Part shown: in pieces, positions 33,851 through 46,081 of the stretch
How positions within the stretch are numbered: position 1 is the stretch's first letter
Layout: each line of letters opens with the position of its first letter
Assembly (NCBI GenBank): GCA_016808115.1
Contig: JAEQBH010005084.1
Span: forward strand, 186,001-250,000
Direction: 5' to 3'
DNA length: 64,000 bases
From: Tetrastigma voinierianum
Taxonomy: Eukaryota; Streptophyta; Magnoliopsida; Vitales; Vitaceae
Notes under the pieces: generated by a model
The model's input: only the letters and a program-made list of their open reading frames with translations
Database searches by the model: none
Told to the model about the DNA's origin: nothing
Program-made: the position numbers and the translations under genes

Positions 33851-35098
33851 GGTTAGGTCTCTTTTGATTTATGTATAGTTTCGGCTTTATCAAGCGCTAA
33901 TTTTGATTATGATTTTGTATTAGCAATAGTAGGCGGTGATATGTTTGTGTATTTTTATTATGTATTAAGCCATTTTGGCTATGTCAAAGCCCTCGAGCCA
34001 CACCACACCTTCTGACTTACTGCTGTGATGTAATCCACATAATAATCATATTTCTCAAACATAAATCAGCGCTCATTAAACAAATAGCGCTCCATCAAGC
34101 TAGCTAAACGCTCAGTAATTTCGCTATCCTCCACCTTTATCTATAACAGAACAAATGCCATGCTTGACTGATTGTGTTTGATCCTTTGTTCCCAGCATGT
34201 TCAACTTGGAAATTTCCCCACTTTATGCTATGTCACCTGCACTTTGATTGTTTCAATAGTTTATGAATTTGTATGCCTCCTTCCACCTTCTGAAAGCCGG
34301 CCTTAGGCATGTTGGCAACCTAGGATAGGTTTTGAGTTAACAATTGAAGACCAATGTTGTCTTCCAAAAAGGAAAAGAAAAAGAAAAAGAAAAGAAGAAA
34401 AAGAAAAATAAAATCGTGAAGTTTTGCTTTGAAACCCGAGCACGGTCCGAGGGGTGTATGGCGAAAGCCTTTGAAACCCGATGCCCTAAGCCTTCATTGG
34501 TTAGGAGTCATCGATTTTGTGATGCGTTACATGGGTGGATAGGTAGAATTTGCGAATTGTAGGTGCTGATTTGAGTCGGTTGAAGTCAGGTGAAGCCTTT
34601 AGGTTAGTGGTCTTTGATCCTTTTGGCTTGATGCTAGAGCCTTAATTGGTTGGGATCGTCGGTGGACCCTCGTTACATGGACTTTGGTGAGTCGGATTTT
34701 TAAGCATTGCATCCTACAATATAGTGAAAGTAAGAGAAGTGTAACCCATTACATCTTCTTAATTGTTCAACGGTTTAAGGCCCCGTGTCGATGCTAGGTT
34801 GGGGGGAACAAATTTTGCATTTATTGACTCAATCTAGATACAAAATGAACCATTAGACTTAGGTCAATCCAAGTTGAAAATCATGGAAACTTGATGTTGT
34901 TCTAAAAATTGTTCTCTTATGGATTTATTCTTGTATATAGGTTTTCAAATGTTGATTTCAATTGTTCACTTTAAAGTAATGTTAGTTTGTATATAAGTAC
35001 AATAACCTTTTTGAAACACAACCTTTTTGAAAATCACCACATGCATCTCAATTCTTATTTTGCATTGCTAAGGGACTAGCAACGTTTGGTTGAAATTG
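33851..35098 (+). other. 3' non-coding region of the Athila-like element
   Basis: No convincing coding sequence. A Lys-rich open frame at 34344-34562 comes from an AAAGAAAAAG tract. A G-rich purine run (GGTTGGGGGGAACAAA, about 34796-34812) lies 290 bp before the LTR. Directly before the LTR the sequence is TTTGGTTGAAATTG, a degenerate polypurine tract. Confidence 0.6.
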
Positions 35099-36832
35099 TG
35101 ATTAGTGTCAAAAAAGTACAATTTTGAACCCCTATATTAGATAGGTTTGAGTACTTTTTGTGCATTAATCATGTCATATAAACCAATTGAGTGTTCGTGT
35201 CATCTTAGTAACACTTATGCCATTGGAGCATGTTTTTGGTTGTTTGGCAGGTGTTATGCTTTACAGGCTTCAACCACAATGCAAATGATCAATCACATGA
35301 GGTTGGAAGTTTAGTCACCGATATCAATGATTGAATCAATGGAAAACAAAGGAAAAGTGGAGGAAATGAGATGCGATTGAAGACGGGACGAAGGCGTAGG
35401 AACAGCAAAAGCAATTTTCGCAACACAATTGCAACCAATTCGCAATCCTAGCGAATTTATGGCCCATTATAAGCAGTTGCAATCTCGTGAAAAATTGAAA
35501 AATTAAGCTAGCCCGACTTACCTTGTTCCTTAAGCGAAATTATAGGAATTAAGCTTCTCATGCATTTAGCTAGCTTAGCGAAATTTCGCTAATATGAGAA
35601 TTTCAACCTTGCCAAGTCGCTAGACCCTTGCCAATTCGCTAAACCTTGCCAAATTTGCTAATTAGCGAAATTCTCACAGCCAAGCGAAATTACATGCCTC
35701 GTCATTGCTGTAATTAATCTTTGAGCGCCTTGAGCTTGGTTTATTACCCAATTGTCCTATAACTTAGCCTAGTTATTAGGGTTTTTGGTAATTTCATACC
35801 TTGAGGAGGCTTATAAATACCCCTCATGTTTTGTAATAAAGAGAGGAGGATAGAAGGTGAATACAAGTTTTTGTTGATTTGTAAGTTATTTTCTTTTACT
35901 GCTTTTGTAAATAGGAGTTTTTAGGTCTTGCTTTTATTTCTTTTCTCTCTTCTCTCTCTTCTTTCTCTCCCCTTTCTTGTAGCGCAAACGCCACACCTCT
36001 TGAGGATGACAACTGGGGAGATGCTTGGCTAGCCTCCTTTTCTTTGAAGGAAGCTAGCTTGGTGGTGGGGCGTATGCATGTTGTCTCTTGTATTAAGCTA
36101 CGGGTAGTGTATTTATGGCTTTATTCTCAAAACTTAGTTATAACATGGGATGTTATTGATTTAGTAATACTCTCCATGCTTTAGGGTATTGTTCTTTGGA
36201 GATGGTTTTACGAGCCTCACGAGATAATATTTACATGTTAGGGTTCTTCAAATTAGAGGTTAAATAACATTCTTTGTTATTATTTTGTGATATTCTCCAT
36301 GCTTTAGGATGCGGTGCTCGAGGTGAGAGATGCATGTTGTTCTTTAGATGGTCTTCTGAGCCTCACGGAAATGATAATTGAATGTTAAGTTTTTTAAACT
36401 AAAAAGGGGCATGTGCATGCTACATGTTGACTCAAATAGGAGATGTTTCATGGGTGAAGTTTTGCTAGTTAAATAGATCGGTTATGCCGCCGCCGATTTA
36501 TATGTTGCATGTCATAGCAGCGAGGATAAAACGAGACCTTGTTTGCCCTAACTTGCCAAGTTAGTAACCTAAATCTTCAAAGTTAACTTTTTCACCTTTA
36601 ACTTTCAGTTTTTACAATTTCGGTTCAAACCATTCCCGGCTGTTTTTTGAAACACATTCGAAGAGTCGAGTAGAAAGCCTTGCAGCCGTGCGCCCATTCA
36701 AACCATTTCTGGGATGAAAACCCATCCCGTGTTAAGGCCTAGACCACTATACTGCAGTAGCTTGACTACGGAAGTAGGAGGAACTTAGGTATATAAATAT
36801 TGTTGATTCAGCTCGACTGCGTAGCGCAGTCA
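35099..36832 (+). repeat. 3' LTR of the Athila-like element (1734 bp)
   Basis: Starts TGATTAGTGTCAA and ends GCGCAGTCA. Differences from the 5' LTR are dominated by small insertions and deletions. Confidence 0.9.
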
Positions 36833-36837
36833 GTACT
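36833..36837 (+). repeat. target site duplication, right (GTACT)
   Basis: Matches 26865-26869 exactly. Confidence 0.85.
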
Positions 36838-39164
36838 CGACATATTATTTATATTGATAAATCTTTTTGTAAAAAGGAAAGTTCTTGGGACAAACTAGTT
36901 CTAGCATGTATTTTTGTATAAAAGAATTGTAATTAAATTCTTTTGGACTATTTCCAATATAGTCGGGCATGTAATAATGGTAAGAGGGTTGTGATTGGAC
37001 TCTTACAGATTGTATTATTCTCATATTTTTCAACTTAAATATGAATGAATGGGTCTCAATGAAGGGGCGTATAGAGGTGGTGCCGAGTGACTTGGTGTCC
37101 ACGAGTAAATGGTACGGGTCCTGTACTAAGACTTAGGTGCACAATGACCTAAGGTAGAAATTCCGCAAGTTGACGGCTAGTCAACGGGACCCTCGGGTTT
37201 TGGGGTGTCACAATGCATGCAAAGGCAAATGCATGTAGGACACATGGCAAGCCATGTGTCCACAATCATGGAACATGGAATTTCTATAAAATGGTATGGA
37301 GATTAGTTCGTAGAGGGGGAGAGGAACAAAAAGGAAATGAAGGAAAAAACGAAAGAGAAAGGAAGGAAAGAAAGAGAAGAAAGAAAAGAGATAAAGAATG
37401 AGAAGAAAATGGGAGAAAAGGAAGCCGGTGTTTGGAACTCGTCAGACCAAGAAGTAAATTCCATTTATTTGACGAGGACTACGCTCCAAGAGGTAGAGAT
37501 TCTTCCTACTTTGGTTTATTTTCCACCCTTAGGGGCTGTTTTTTAAAATATGGGAATGCTGCTTGTTTTGATTTTATGCACTGGCTGGATTTTAGCACCA
37601 ATTTTCGGTAGGGAAACAGAGGGAATTAGGACTCGAGTCCTTCTTAGAAATTGTAGCTGAATTTGTGAACTTGATGTTAGGCTTTTGAATCACCCAAATT
37701 GAACCTCTACAAGTCAAGTTACGGTCCATTTCCTAGGACTTCCACACCTTAGGCTATTTATCAGTTTGTGTTTGGATCTCGGGATTGGTTTTTGGTGCTG
37801 ATTTCGTACTGATTTTGGGACTGAAATTCTGGACTGAGGTATAGGATAGTCCTGTGGCCATGTGGGGCTGGATGTTTGGCCTGTGATGGTTATATGTGTG
37901 GACTGCTTTGTGGGCATCTCTTATGCCATAATTGGTCTTAAGACCTAAGTTGTCTTTGCTTGCTCTTGATTCACTTACTAGGTAATAGTTATTTATTGAA
38001 TATTGGTATATGAATTCTAATATATTGACATCAAGATGAAAAGTTGGAAATCATATGCTTTTGAAGTAATTGCCCATGATACATGAGTTATTATCCATAT
38101 GACATTCATTACATATGAGACATGGAATTGATATGCAGTGGCATAGCCCATTACTATGCTGCTGAACATCTCATTCATGAGTGTAAGTGCATGGTGTCAT
38201 CAAACACCATCCTTGGTGGTTGATGAGTGGGCTGAGTACCGTTAAACAAAGTTTAGCGGAGTTCTACTGTTCGCAGATCATGAAAACTTGTGTCAGGTAG
38301 TAGCAAGCAGAGATAGATACCCCCTATGGTGAAAGCCTCGATATTTTTGGTTATAAATATGTGTCAAACGGTGAAAGCCTGTGAAAGTGTTGGAAGGCGT
38401 GAGAAGCCTGTGGTGAAACATCAAAAATTCACTTACCCAAAAAGACACATGCTTTGTTAATAAAATGATCCTTGGAAGTGAAACATCCAATAAGTTTTGA
38501 TTTCTAAAAACTTGATTTTGTTTCAAAGTGATCATTGGATGAAATTCATCGACGGTGGATGTTATCACACATTAGCTATGCATTGTGTGATGGGAGTCTG
38601 TGATGACTCGGATTTTTCATGCATTGAGCGTGTCTCATCTCATTTCATGGCATTGCATGTAGTATTCCATTATAATGGCATCATTATATTGGAATGTTGA
38701 TATATATATTTGAATGTGTCCAAGTGAACATTGCATGTGCATTTAGGGAGGTAATAGCCTCTGTAGAAATCTCTCTACTGGGCATGGCTCACCCTTTATG
38801 GGAAAACAGTTCAGGTGTAGGGTATACATCGGTGGACGGCTCTCATTCGGGGCCGAGAGATTGAAGAAAGACGACCTGTGGCTGGTATAGTTCGTTTTGT
38901 AAAACTTTGGAAAGAACTAGTTTTGGCATATGTCTGTGTATGTAATAGAGTTTGTAATTAATCTCATAGTAATATGTTTTGAAAATAACATAAAAAGTTT
39001 ATTGAATGTGAATAAATAGATCCTGATAAATGGGATTGGGCCCGATTAGTGATGCAAGAGACACCTGCGATGTCCACGAAATTACAACCCCTCACTTCAC
39101 TTAGCTTAGTTTTTGGGGCATAGGTATGTAATGAACTAGGACTTGATGAATGGATCCCAGTGTG

Positions 39165-41653
39165 TGTGATGCCCCAGGCTTAGGAGTCCAGTGACCGTGC
39201 AGTGAAACTGTGTATCTCATATCTGTGAGACCCATACATGAGTAAAATGACTGTGGGCCATCATCCATACTCGTCTATATAGTTACAAAACCATTCATTT
39301 CTATAGATCCAAGAGTTATTACATCACTCTTAATACAAAACATATATTAAAACTAGTTTGTTCTAGCCATACACAAAACATGAATCAAGGCCACAGTCCA
39401 TTGCAGCTTCTGGCCAGGCCTCTAAGGGCGTAGATGCACTTTATGCAGATCCTATGCACGAAGGGGGGTCCCACGGCTTGAGGTGGGCTAACCCAGGTAG
39501 AGATAAATCCCTCTGAGAATTTCACTCCGCTAGGTGCGATCATATCATACAAACCAGCAACTAATCCCGTTACGCCACATAATTTGTCCTATCATGGAAA
39601 AAAAACTACATGCATGTGAGGCGACCCTCTCTGTACTTGCCCATGTACTAAGAATTGACTAGACACACTTGATGAGGTGCAATGGGGAAGTAATCACAGT
39701 CAGTTCAGCTCCCATCTGCAACCCGCTAGTATGTGATATTTGTTGTCGTTTAGTGTCTTTTTGGGCAACATAACTTTCAAAGTCTCATAGCGTGGGTCTC
39801 TGCCTTTCCGACATTTCGAGTTTCCTTGATGGATACATTTGTCTAACCAGTTTCGGGCTTTTCACACGGGGGGTGTCTATCCTACTTACTATACACGACA
39901 CTATTCGTTTACATTTTTCATTTAACCTTTGTGGAACTCTATTGTAGTCCATTGCCAAAAGCCCACACGATTCACCTGACGCGGTACCAAATCAGTACCA
40001 TGTACACACCCATGTAGATTGTTCTTTGCATTCGTACAATTTGTGCTTTTCCAGACCAGTGACGATGTATGAAGACCTCTACATGGACATTTCTACACAC
40101 ATTACACTATGTGTGTGCTTTATGAACATATGTCTAATGGTTCACGACATTTCATATATTTGGTTCCAACATCAACATACATGCAGTCATGTTGTCTATT
40201 CACGTTCAAATCAATTTATCCACATAAACATCGATTCTTGCTTCTATCGTTCGAATTCCATTCGTATCTGACTAGCGTCGTTCGAGCATGTATTAACATA
40301 ATTCCAACCGTACTTAGGCAAGTAATGCCGTTTCATATTCCGGCTGAGGACATAGTATGTCAGTCGCCTGACAATGCATATAATTTATTTCCATCTTTAT
40401 CACACATATATCACATATTGACATGTTATTCAATTTATGGCAATAGTACATTCAGCTGATCGACCATAAATCCGACCATGCTTGTCACCAAAATAATGGA
40501 CTTAGTCAAAAATTCGACCACCTTAACTACCACACAAAATATCAAACAAGCAATTCCCTACTCGGGCCATACCGCGGCCCCACGACGTTTGATTTCATGG
40601 AATTCCAAAAAGCGAGAAGTTAAGGAAACCTAAAAAGACCATTCCTCAACTTTCTGTGACCCAGACCAATTTTCATCCCACATTTGGCTAAGAACTTTAT
40701 TCTATTAAATTCTAGATTCAACGAGCTTTCTATAAAGTCTAAGAACGTGCAAATCGGGTTTGGGACTGAGGAAAAGTTATGGCGGAGTCAGAAAGTTGAT
40801 GTAGTTGATTCGAGAGTGTCACGGAAATTGAGCACCGCCCGTTTTCAGTATAACCGAGATTTTTCTTTGTCCGGAACATGTTGATTTTGGATAGTCGAAA
40901 CTCATAGAGCGGTCTTTGACCATCACACAATCACAAACAAACCACACAGCATACCAAATTACCGAAAAGCTGGGCGGCCGTAGGCCATTACACGACCCAC
41001 TGAGCGTAAAACCGCCCGAGTAGGAGGAAACTGCCTCTTGTATGCAGTTCGTTCTTTTCACGTCTAGGTTTGCTCATTCGCGTGAGCCTCGCCTTTTCCT
41101 CTCTTCACTCCTTTTCTTCTCTCCTCTTTCCTTCTTTCCTTTTCTTTCTTTTCCTCCTTTCTCTTCTCCTTTCCTCCGCTTTCTCTTTTCCACTTCCTCA
41201 TCCGCTTCTCCTTCTTTGCTCCCACGAACTGAATGTGCTGCCCCCAAGCGGAATGGAACCCATATTTATAAGTTTCAAAGGGCCATGCATGATGACACAT
41301 GGCTTGCATGTGCCACACACATGTTGCCATGTGTATCCCCGTATAGGCCTTTGCCATGAAATGTGACACATGGCTTGTCACCGTGTCACTCACATGAGTT
41401 TTCCATGTGTGCACATGGCTGTGTCCGCCCTTCTGTCTTGAAATACGTAGAAATTCAGTCTGGAATCATGAGAATCGCCCAGTGGCTAGATTTGTAGAAG
41501 TTCCAACGGTGCAATCCATTTCATTATCCGAGATCTAGAAAAATCCCAACTTTTCTCCGGACTATTCCGGTAAATTATCGTTTTGCCCCCCTTTCTTTCT
41601 TTCTTTTTTTTTTTTTTGAAAAATTTAAATTTAAAATTTTCACAAGTTTTACA
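39165..41653 (-). repeat. Tekay-type LTR I (3' LTR, minus strand, 2489 bp)
   Basis: Plus-strand reading starts TGTGATGCCCCAGG and ends AAGTTTTACA. It matches the LTR at 62444-64000 over the shared part, for example the ACTCTTAATACAAAACATAT block. It carries the CT-rich tract (41080-41220), E-box palindromes (41289-41418) and the inverse GATCTAGAAAAAT block near 41530. Confidence 0.9.
41264..41272 (-). promoter_or_regulatory. TATA box of LTR I
   Basis: The minus strand reads CTTATAAAT between the E-box cluster and the purine-rich leader, as in LTR A. Confidence 0.5.
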
Positions 41654-41667
41654 CGCTCCCCCCCTTA
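41654..41667 (-). promoter_or_regulatory. polypurine tract of the minus-strand gypsy element
   Basis: The minus strand reads TAAGGGGGGGAGCG directly before TGTAAAACTTGTG. Confidence 0.9.
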
Positions 41668-41749
41668 AAATAATTTCGTCCTGAAATTTTCGTTTATCTG
41701 TCTACATTCAAACACATGCATATCGTGTCATTTAAAATATTGTGACTAG

Positions 41750-42180
41750 ACACCTGTTGAACAAGAAGGATGAATTTATGCCTGCGGTGTCTCGTGCTCC
41801 CATGTCGCCTCTCGACTCCTCGGTCCTTCCCACAACACCTTTACAAGCCTCACGGTCTTGTCACGCAAACCACAGTCTCTCTGTCATGATGCACTAGTCC
41901 TCCTCGAAGGTCCCATCAGCATCAGCAAACAAGCTGCGTGATCCATATGAGTTTACGGATCCCGAAGTGTACTTCGAGGCATGGGGGCTGAAACACCTCA
42001 CTGAGCAGCTCGACAAACTTGGCGGTAATGCTAACCGATGCCAGCCGCGTCTTTCCCTCTTGAGTACCTCGAGAAGGGTTGATGTACCTCGACAACGGCT
42101 TCCCTTGTTTGCGAATCTAATCACTCCTCTACTGGCGTGCAACCCGAAGACATGATCACCCACCTCAAACTTTGCAGAAA
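41750..42180 (-). pseudogene. integrase C-terminus and chromodomain tail
   Basis: On the minus strand the frame at 41894-42163 reads GDHVFGLHASRGVIRFANKG, then RLALPPSLSS and VRCFSPHASKYT, equivalent to the VFL.V.P..GV.RFG.KGKL, LPP.LS and VFHVSMLRKY blocks of chromoviruses. Positions 41765-41830 read TVRLVKVLWEGPRS, then REATWEHE, the chromodomain-type end. Small indels change frame twice. Confidence 0.85.
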
Positions 42181-42189
42181 TTACGTGCG

Positions 42190-43010
42190 TCGTATCTCAT
42201 TAACTCTTAGGCTCTGACGATGGGAGACCTTCGGATCATACCCACCTTCTCCTAGGTGTCTCTAATCAAATCTGGCCTAGTGATGGAGCTCTCTCCCACC
42301 TTTGTCCAACATATCGGTGATCGACATAGCCTCGGAAGTAGAGAGCCTCATAGGGCGCCCATCCCGAATACTCTTGATAAGCTGTTATTGTAGGCGAACT
42401 CTACCAAGGGCAAGTGCTCTTCCCAGCTACCCTTGAGATCAAGGATGCATGCTCGCAGCATGTCCTCTAAAATTTGTATAGTCCGATCTAATTGACCATC
42501 CATGCTGTGTCCCCATGGCCTTTTGGAAACTCTTCCAGAATTGAGTCGTAAACCGAGGATCCCGATCCGATGCAGGTAAACATAAATGCAACCATACTAT
42601 CTTCCCATATATGTATATGAAGGAAATTCCTCTGGTGTGAAGGTCCTCCATGCGGCCAGAAAATGTACCGACGGTGAGTTGGTCCTTTATAACCCACATC
42701 GTATCATGCTTCCCGCGATATCAGTGAAGAAGTGAGTCACAAAGTCCATCGTGATGTGCCACTTCCACTCCGCTATCTCCGATAGGTGGAGTAGCCACGC
42801 TCGCCTACGGTGCTTAGCCTTGACTGTTAGCACGTGAGACACCCGTCGAAAAAAATCCCGAGTATGCCTCTTTTTGCGCTCGATATCTGGCGACAGTCCG
42901 CGATACATCTTCGTGCACCACCCTAGATGCCACCAGAATCGGGAACAATGCGGAACTCCCGAGGATCTCTCTCGATCATCATTGGGGACCATAACTCGTC
43001 CCCTATATCG
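42190..43010 (-). pseudogene. gypsy integrase remnant
   Basis: Minus-strand segments are TKMYRGLSPDIERKK (42880-42925), HVLTVKAKHRRRAWLLH (zinc-finger end, 42780-42830), EWKWHITMDFVTHF (42725-42770), and SDRDPRFTTQFWKSFQKAMG (42500-42560). The two catalytic Asp regions are both present (MDF and SDRDPRF). The frame changes between these blocks. Confidence 0.85.
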
Positions 43011-43172
43011 AAGACTACCATCTGTGTGGATAGCCCACCCTTCGTTCGCTGTACCTGACTGTACTCGGTCCTTGATGGATACTAGTTATGTGTCCTGCCC
43101 TTGGGACTCTATCACTATACTTAGTAGAGACGGTATAGCCATCAGACTTCCCAGGTACCTAAGCTGCTCATC

Positions 43173-43580
43173 TTACTCTGATCTGTTTGCCCCAACGTCT
43201 CGAGCATCAGCCACTCTGGAAGCTATATGATCAATACTCCCCATGACTTCGGTGGCCTTGTTGTACTTCACATTTTCCTTATCAGGATGGTAATGAAAAG
43301 TGAAGTTGTAATCTTCCAAAAACTCCATCCACCTACGCTGCCTTATGTTGAGGTCTCGCTGCGTGAAAATGTATTTCAGACTTTTGTGGTATGAAAAAAC
43401 CTCGAACTGCTCACCATATAAGTAGTGGTTCCAAATCTTCAGGGCAAAGACTACGGATGCCAACTCCATGTCATGCGTGGGGTAATTCTGCTCGTGATTC
43501 TTCATATGCCGAACCACTGGCGGTACCGGATGCAGCCAGGAACACATCCCGGTCAATTCGCCCGAGCATCCGCAGTACAC
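43173..43580 (-). pseudogene. gypsy RNase H, best preserved domain
   Basis: A 135-codon open frame on the minus strand reads KNHEQNYPTHDMELASVVF, then KIWNHYLYGEQFEVFSYHKS, then KYIFTQRDLNIRQRRWMEFL, then YHPDKENV. This is the RNase H core and its tail. The conserved catalytic Asp in FSDHKSL is Tyr here (FSYHKSL). Confidence 0.88.
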
Positions 43581-44560
43581 TCTGTACCTCTTGTCCCCTT
43601 TTCAGAAGAGGGCTATTAGAATGGTAGGCGAAGTAAGCCTCCTCTTCAATTCTGGGCGCTGTCACATGATTATCCCGCTGAAACTTGACTCTTCGGGTCG
43701 ATCTCGTCATAAACATTGCCTTGCGGGGAAATCCTCTATAAACCTCTGTAATACCCCACCAATCCCGAGAAACTCATTATCTCGAAGAGCGGCTTTGGTA
43801 TCTCCCGACTCGTGAGCCTCGACCTTCGAAGGTGCATTGAAAGCGCTTGAAGACACCACGTGTCCCGAAGCCCACCATTAAGCGAAACTCGCACTTGCGG
43901 GCAGCATCTGATTGATGATCCCTCAAAAGCTGTAGTACGATTCTCAAGTGATCCTCATGCTCCACCTCAAGCAGGGTGGCTCAGGGATGTCATCAACAAA
44001 GACCACCACTGATTGATCTAAATAGGGTTGAACACCCTATTCATGGGAGTCCATGAATGTTCGCGGTGCGGCTGTAGTCAATCCAAAGGCATCGCAGTCG
44101 ACTCGAAGTGCCCACGTACGTCGTCTAGCGTTGTCTTAGGGATGCGCCTCCTAGCTCTCAAGCGATGGTAACCGGTCGCGAAGGTCACATCTTGGAGTGG
44201 ACTCGCGCCCTTCTCGGTGATCAAGCAAGTCGGTAATCCTTTCGGTAATGAATCTGGAATTCTTGGTTGTAACCTATTGATTATGCATGTCGATCTGTAT
44301 TGAAGGGTCTTATCATATGCTTACCGCCAAATAGAGCAAGAAGCGCCCAGTGGTGAAGTGCTCGATCTAATGAAACCCTTGCCCGGTAACCGTATACGGA
44401 CCTTGAGCTCCTGCAACTCAACCGGCGCCATCCTATGTGGAGTCATAGAAATGGGTGACGTACCAGGATGCAACTCAATGTGGAAGTCTACATACCTCAA
44501 TGGAGGTAATCCCGGTAGCTCATCACGGAAACATCCTCATTGCACGTAAACCACGGGAGT
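43580..44560 (-). pseudogene. gypsy reverse transcriptase remnant
   Basis: Minus-strand pieces include FDDILIYSR-like sequence near 43985-44010 (VVFVDDIPEP), EHEDHLRIVLQLLRDHQ (43915-43965), KCEFRLMV near 43880 and GLTTAAPRTFMDS near 44045-44090. The order palm box, HL..VL..L, K.CEF matches gypsy RT. Numerous indels break it. Confidence 0.75.
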
Positions 44561-44699
44561 AAACTCGTATCTGTCTCACCTCGTCCTCGAGGGGTAAGGC
44601 TAGCTAGCTAACGAGTCAAATTTGCCCATGCCATCGTGAATCGTACATAGTATGGGTGAAGCATACGTGCCTATTCCTTGAAACACAACATAAGTACCG

Positions 44700-45030
44700 A
44701 TGCACGGTGTGTGGCGATAACTCTCATACGATCACGATCTATGACAACCCAATGTGCGTCGACGATGCATCGAGGATGACCTCAAACTCTGACATGTCTA
44801 TGAGCCGAAGGTCCACCATGAGTAGAATCCCGGAAATCTATAACTCACATCCCCGACATATCCGATCAATTCTCCCCTTAGTCTCTAGGGGAGAACTCAC
44901 ATGCAGTGGCTCGTCTAAGGTCTCAACCTCTAAGCCCAATACTCTCACACAAGATGCAGCAATAAAGGAATGTGATGCGCGAGTCGAAATAACACCCTTG
45001 CCCGTGCCGAAGAGTAGAAGCATTCTGCTG
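44700..45030 (-). pseudogene. gypsy protease with altered active site
   Basis: Minus-strand frame 44838-45023 reads ASHSFIAASCVRVLGLEVET, then LDEPLHVSSPLETKGRIDRI, then CRGCEL. This is the Tekay-type protease after the active site. The catalytic triplet DTGA before .HSFI appears as STRA, so the Asp is lost. Confidence 0.85.
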
Positions 45031-45289
45031 AATCAACGACTAATCGCTACCTCGGTCTGCGAATGCCAGGCGTAGACATGCCCCTGAGCCCTAGAAGTCC
45101 CGGCCTGTACACTCTGCCCTTGACCTTAGCCGCCTGCATTTAACTGTCGTGAAACACCCGATGCTCATGTCGCACCTGAAGGCCCGATACTGTTCCCTTG
45201 GCTCGTCTTTAGGAGTAAGGAGGTGGGCTATGCGGGAATGCTGCTCATGTCCCGCGTGTCGGAGGCTGTGGTGTCCCACGATCACAGAA

Positions 45290-46076
45290 ACCTAATATCT
45301 GCCAGACCCGATTCAGCCTTATGTATCGGCTGATGGTAATGGAAACATGTCTGCCCGGCCTTAATGTGCTCTGGCTGGCCTTGGCCCTGTTGGCCGCGGC
45401 CCCGCCCCTGAAACCCTCGTGGAACAGAAGTCCTCTACTTTTTTCCCAAGCCTAAAGAAGAAGCTTGGCTCCCCCTCTTCTTATCACTAGCACCCGCATC
45501 CCGGATGCTACGAGCGTCATCTACCTCTCGCTCAATGATCAAGGTTGTATTGACGTGAGTCCGTATCTTGTAAGGTTTGTAATCACCTGATCTTGCCCCC
45601 GGATGGACAACTTCATCCCATCCTCGAACTTCCTGACCTTGGCCGCTTCAGTGGCCACATAATCATCGCCGAAACTTGCCAACTCTATGAATGCGGCTCA
45701 CGTGCTCGAAATCTGATCATCGTCCTCTGTCTCATTTCGAGGAACTCCTCGGGCCTTCGCATGATGATCAGGCCCAGGAAGGAATCTTTCCCGTAAGATA
45801 GTGCGAAAATCATCCCGTATCTTAGTCTTCAAGTCCCACGGAATTCGTGGCCACATCCACCAAATACGGGACTCACCCTCAAGTTGGAATGAAACCGTGT
45901 CGGAAGGTAGTATCGGTGATCTCCACTTGGCAGAATGCTCACCAATTTTCTGAAACCAATGGTCGGCTATTGTGGAGTTTTCTGCTCAGTAAATGTCGGA
46001 GGATGATATGCCTTGAACCTCTGGAGGTTATTGGCACCTCCCTGACCTCTAGCCGCATGAGCTTGTGTAGTAGTGG
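45290..46076 (-). pseudogene. gag main body with degenerate zinc knuckle
   Basis: Minus-strand pieces: KWRSPILPSDTVSFQLEGE (45880-45935), FRTILRERFLPGP (45780-45820), KVRKFEDGMKLSIRG (45595-45640). A degenerate knuckle with CFHYHQP..H near 45320-45350 has lost one Cys. The N-terminal part continues at 61902 across the inserted element. Confidence 0.7.
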
Positions 46077-46081
46077 CTATC
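46077..46081 (+). repeat. target site duplication, left (CTATC)
   Basis: Identical to 61902-61906 and directly outside the termini of the inserted element. Both copies lie in the gag coding region of the host element. Confidence 0.92.

Larger units (their letters stand above)
26870..36832 (+). mobile_element. Athila-like Ty3/gypsy element without RT and integrase
   Basis: It has two LTRs (1759 and 1734 bp), a perfect 5-bp duplication GTACT, a tRNA-Asp-type PBS, gag, protease and a 3' ORF region. Between protease and 3' ORF no RT, RNase H or integrase motif is seen in any frame. Full-length relatives need several more kb there, so this is a deletion derivative. It would depend on a partner for reverse transcription and integration. 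Confidence 0.88.
25572..37212 (+). repeat. Tekay-type LTR H, split by an Athila-like element
   Basis: Begins TGTAAAACTCGAG. It runs to 26869, resumes at 36838 and ends GGGGTGTCACA at 37212. Its last 300 bp match the end of LTR B closely. Without the insert it is about 1.67 kb, shorter than its relatives, so part is deleted. Flanks GAGTG and ATGCA do not form a target duplication. Confidence 0.75.
25337..39164 (+). repeat. Tekay-type LTR G, split by LTR H
   Basis: The left piece (about 25342-25571) starts TGTAAAATTCGGG and holds the CTAGATCTCGGATGATGA block. The right piece (37213-39164) resumes at the E-box palindromes, then a TATA (37283-37292), a GA-rich tract (37310-37410) and the CATGGCTCACCCTTTATGGGA block near 38785. 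Its expected TGTCACA end is absent where it meets LTR I at 39165. No body is attached. Confidence 0.72.

Noticed and set aside
34344..34562. Lys-rich 72-codon open frame
   Set aside because: Produced by an AAAGAAAAAG tract in the 3' non-coding region of the Athila-like element.
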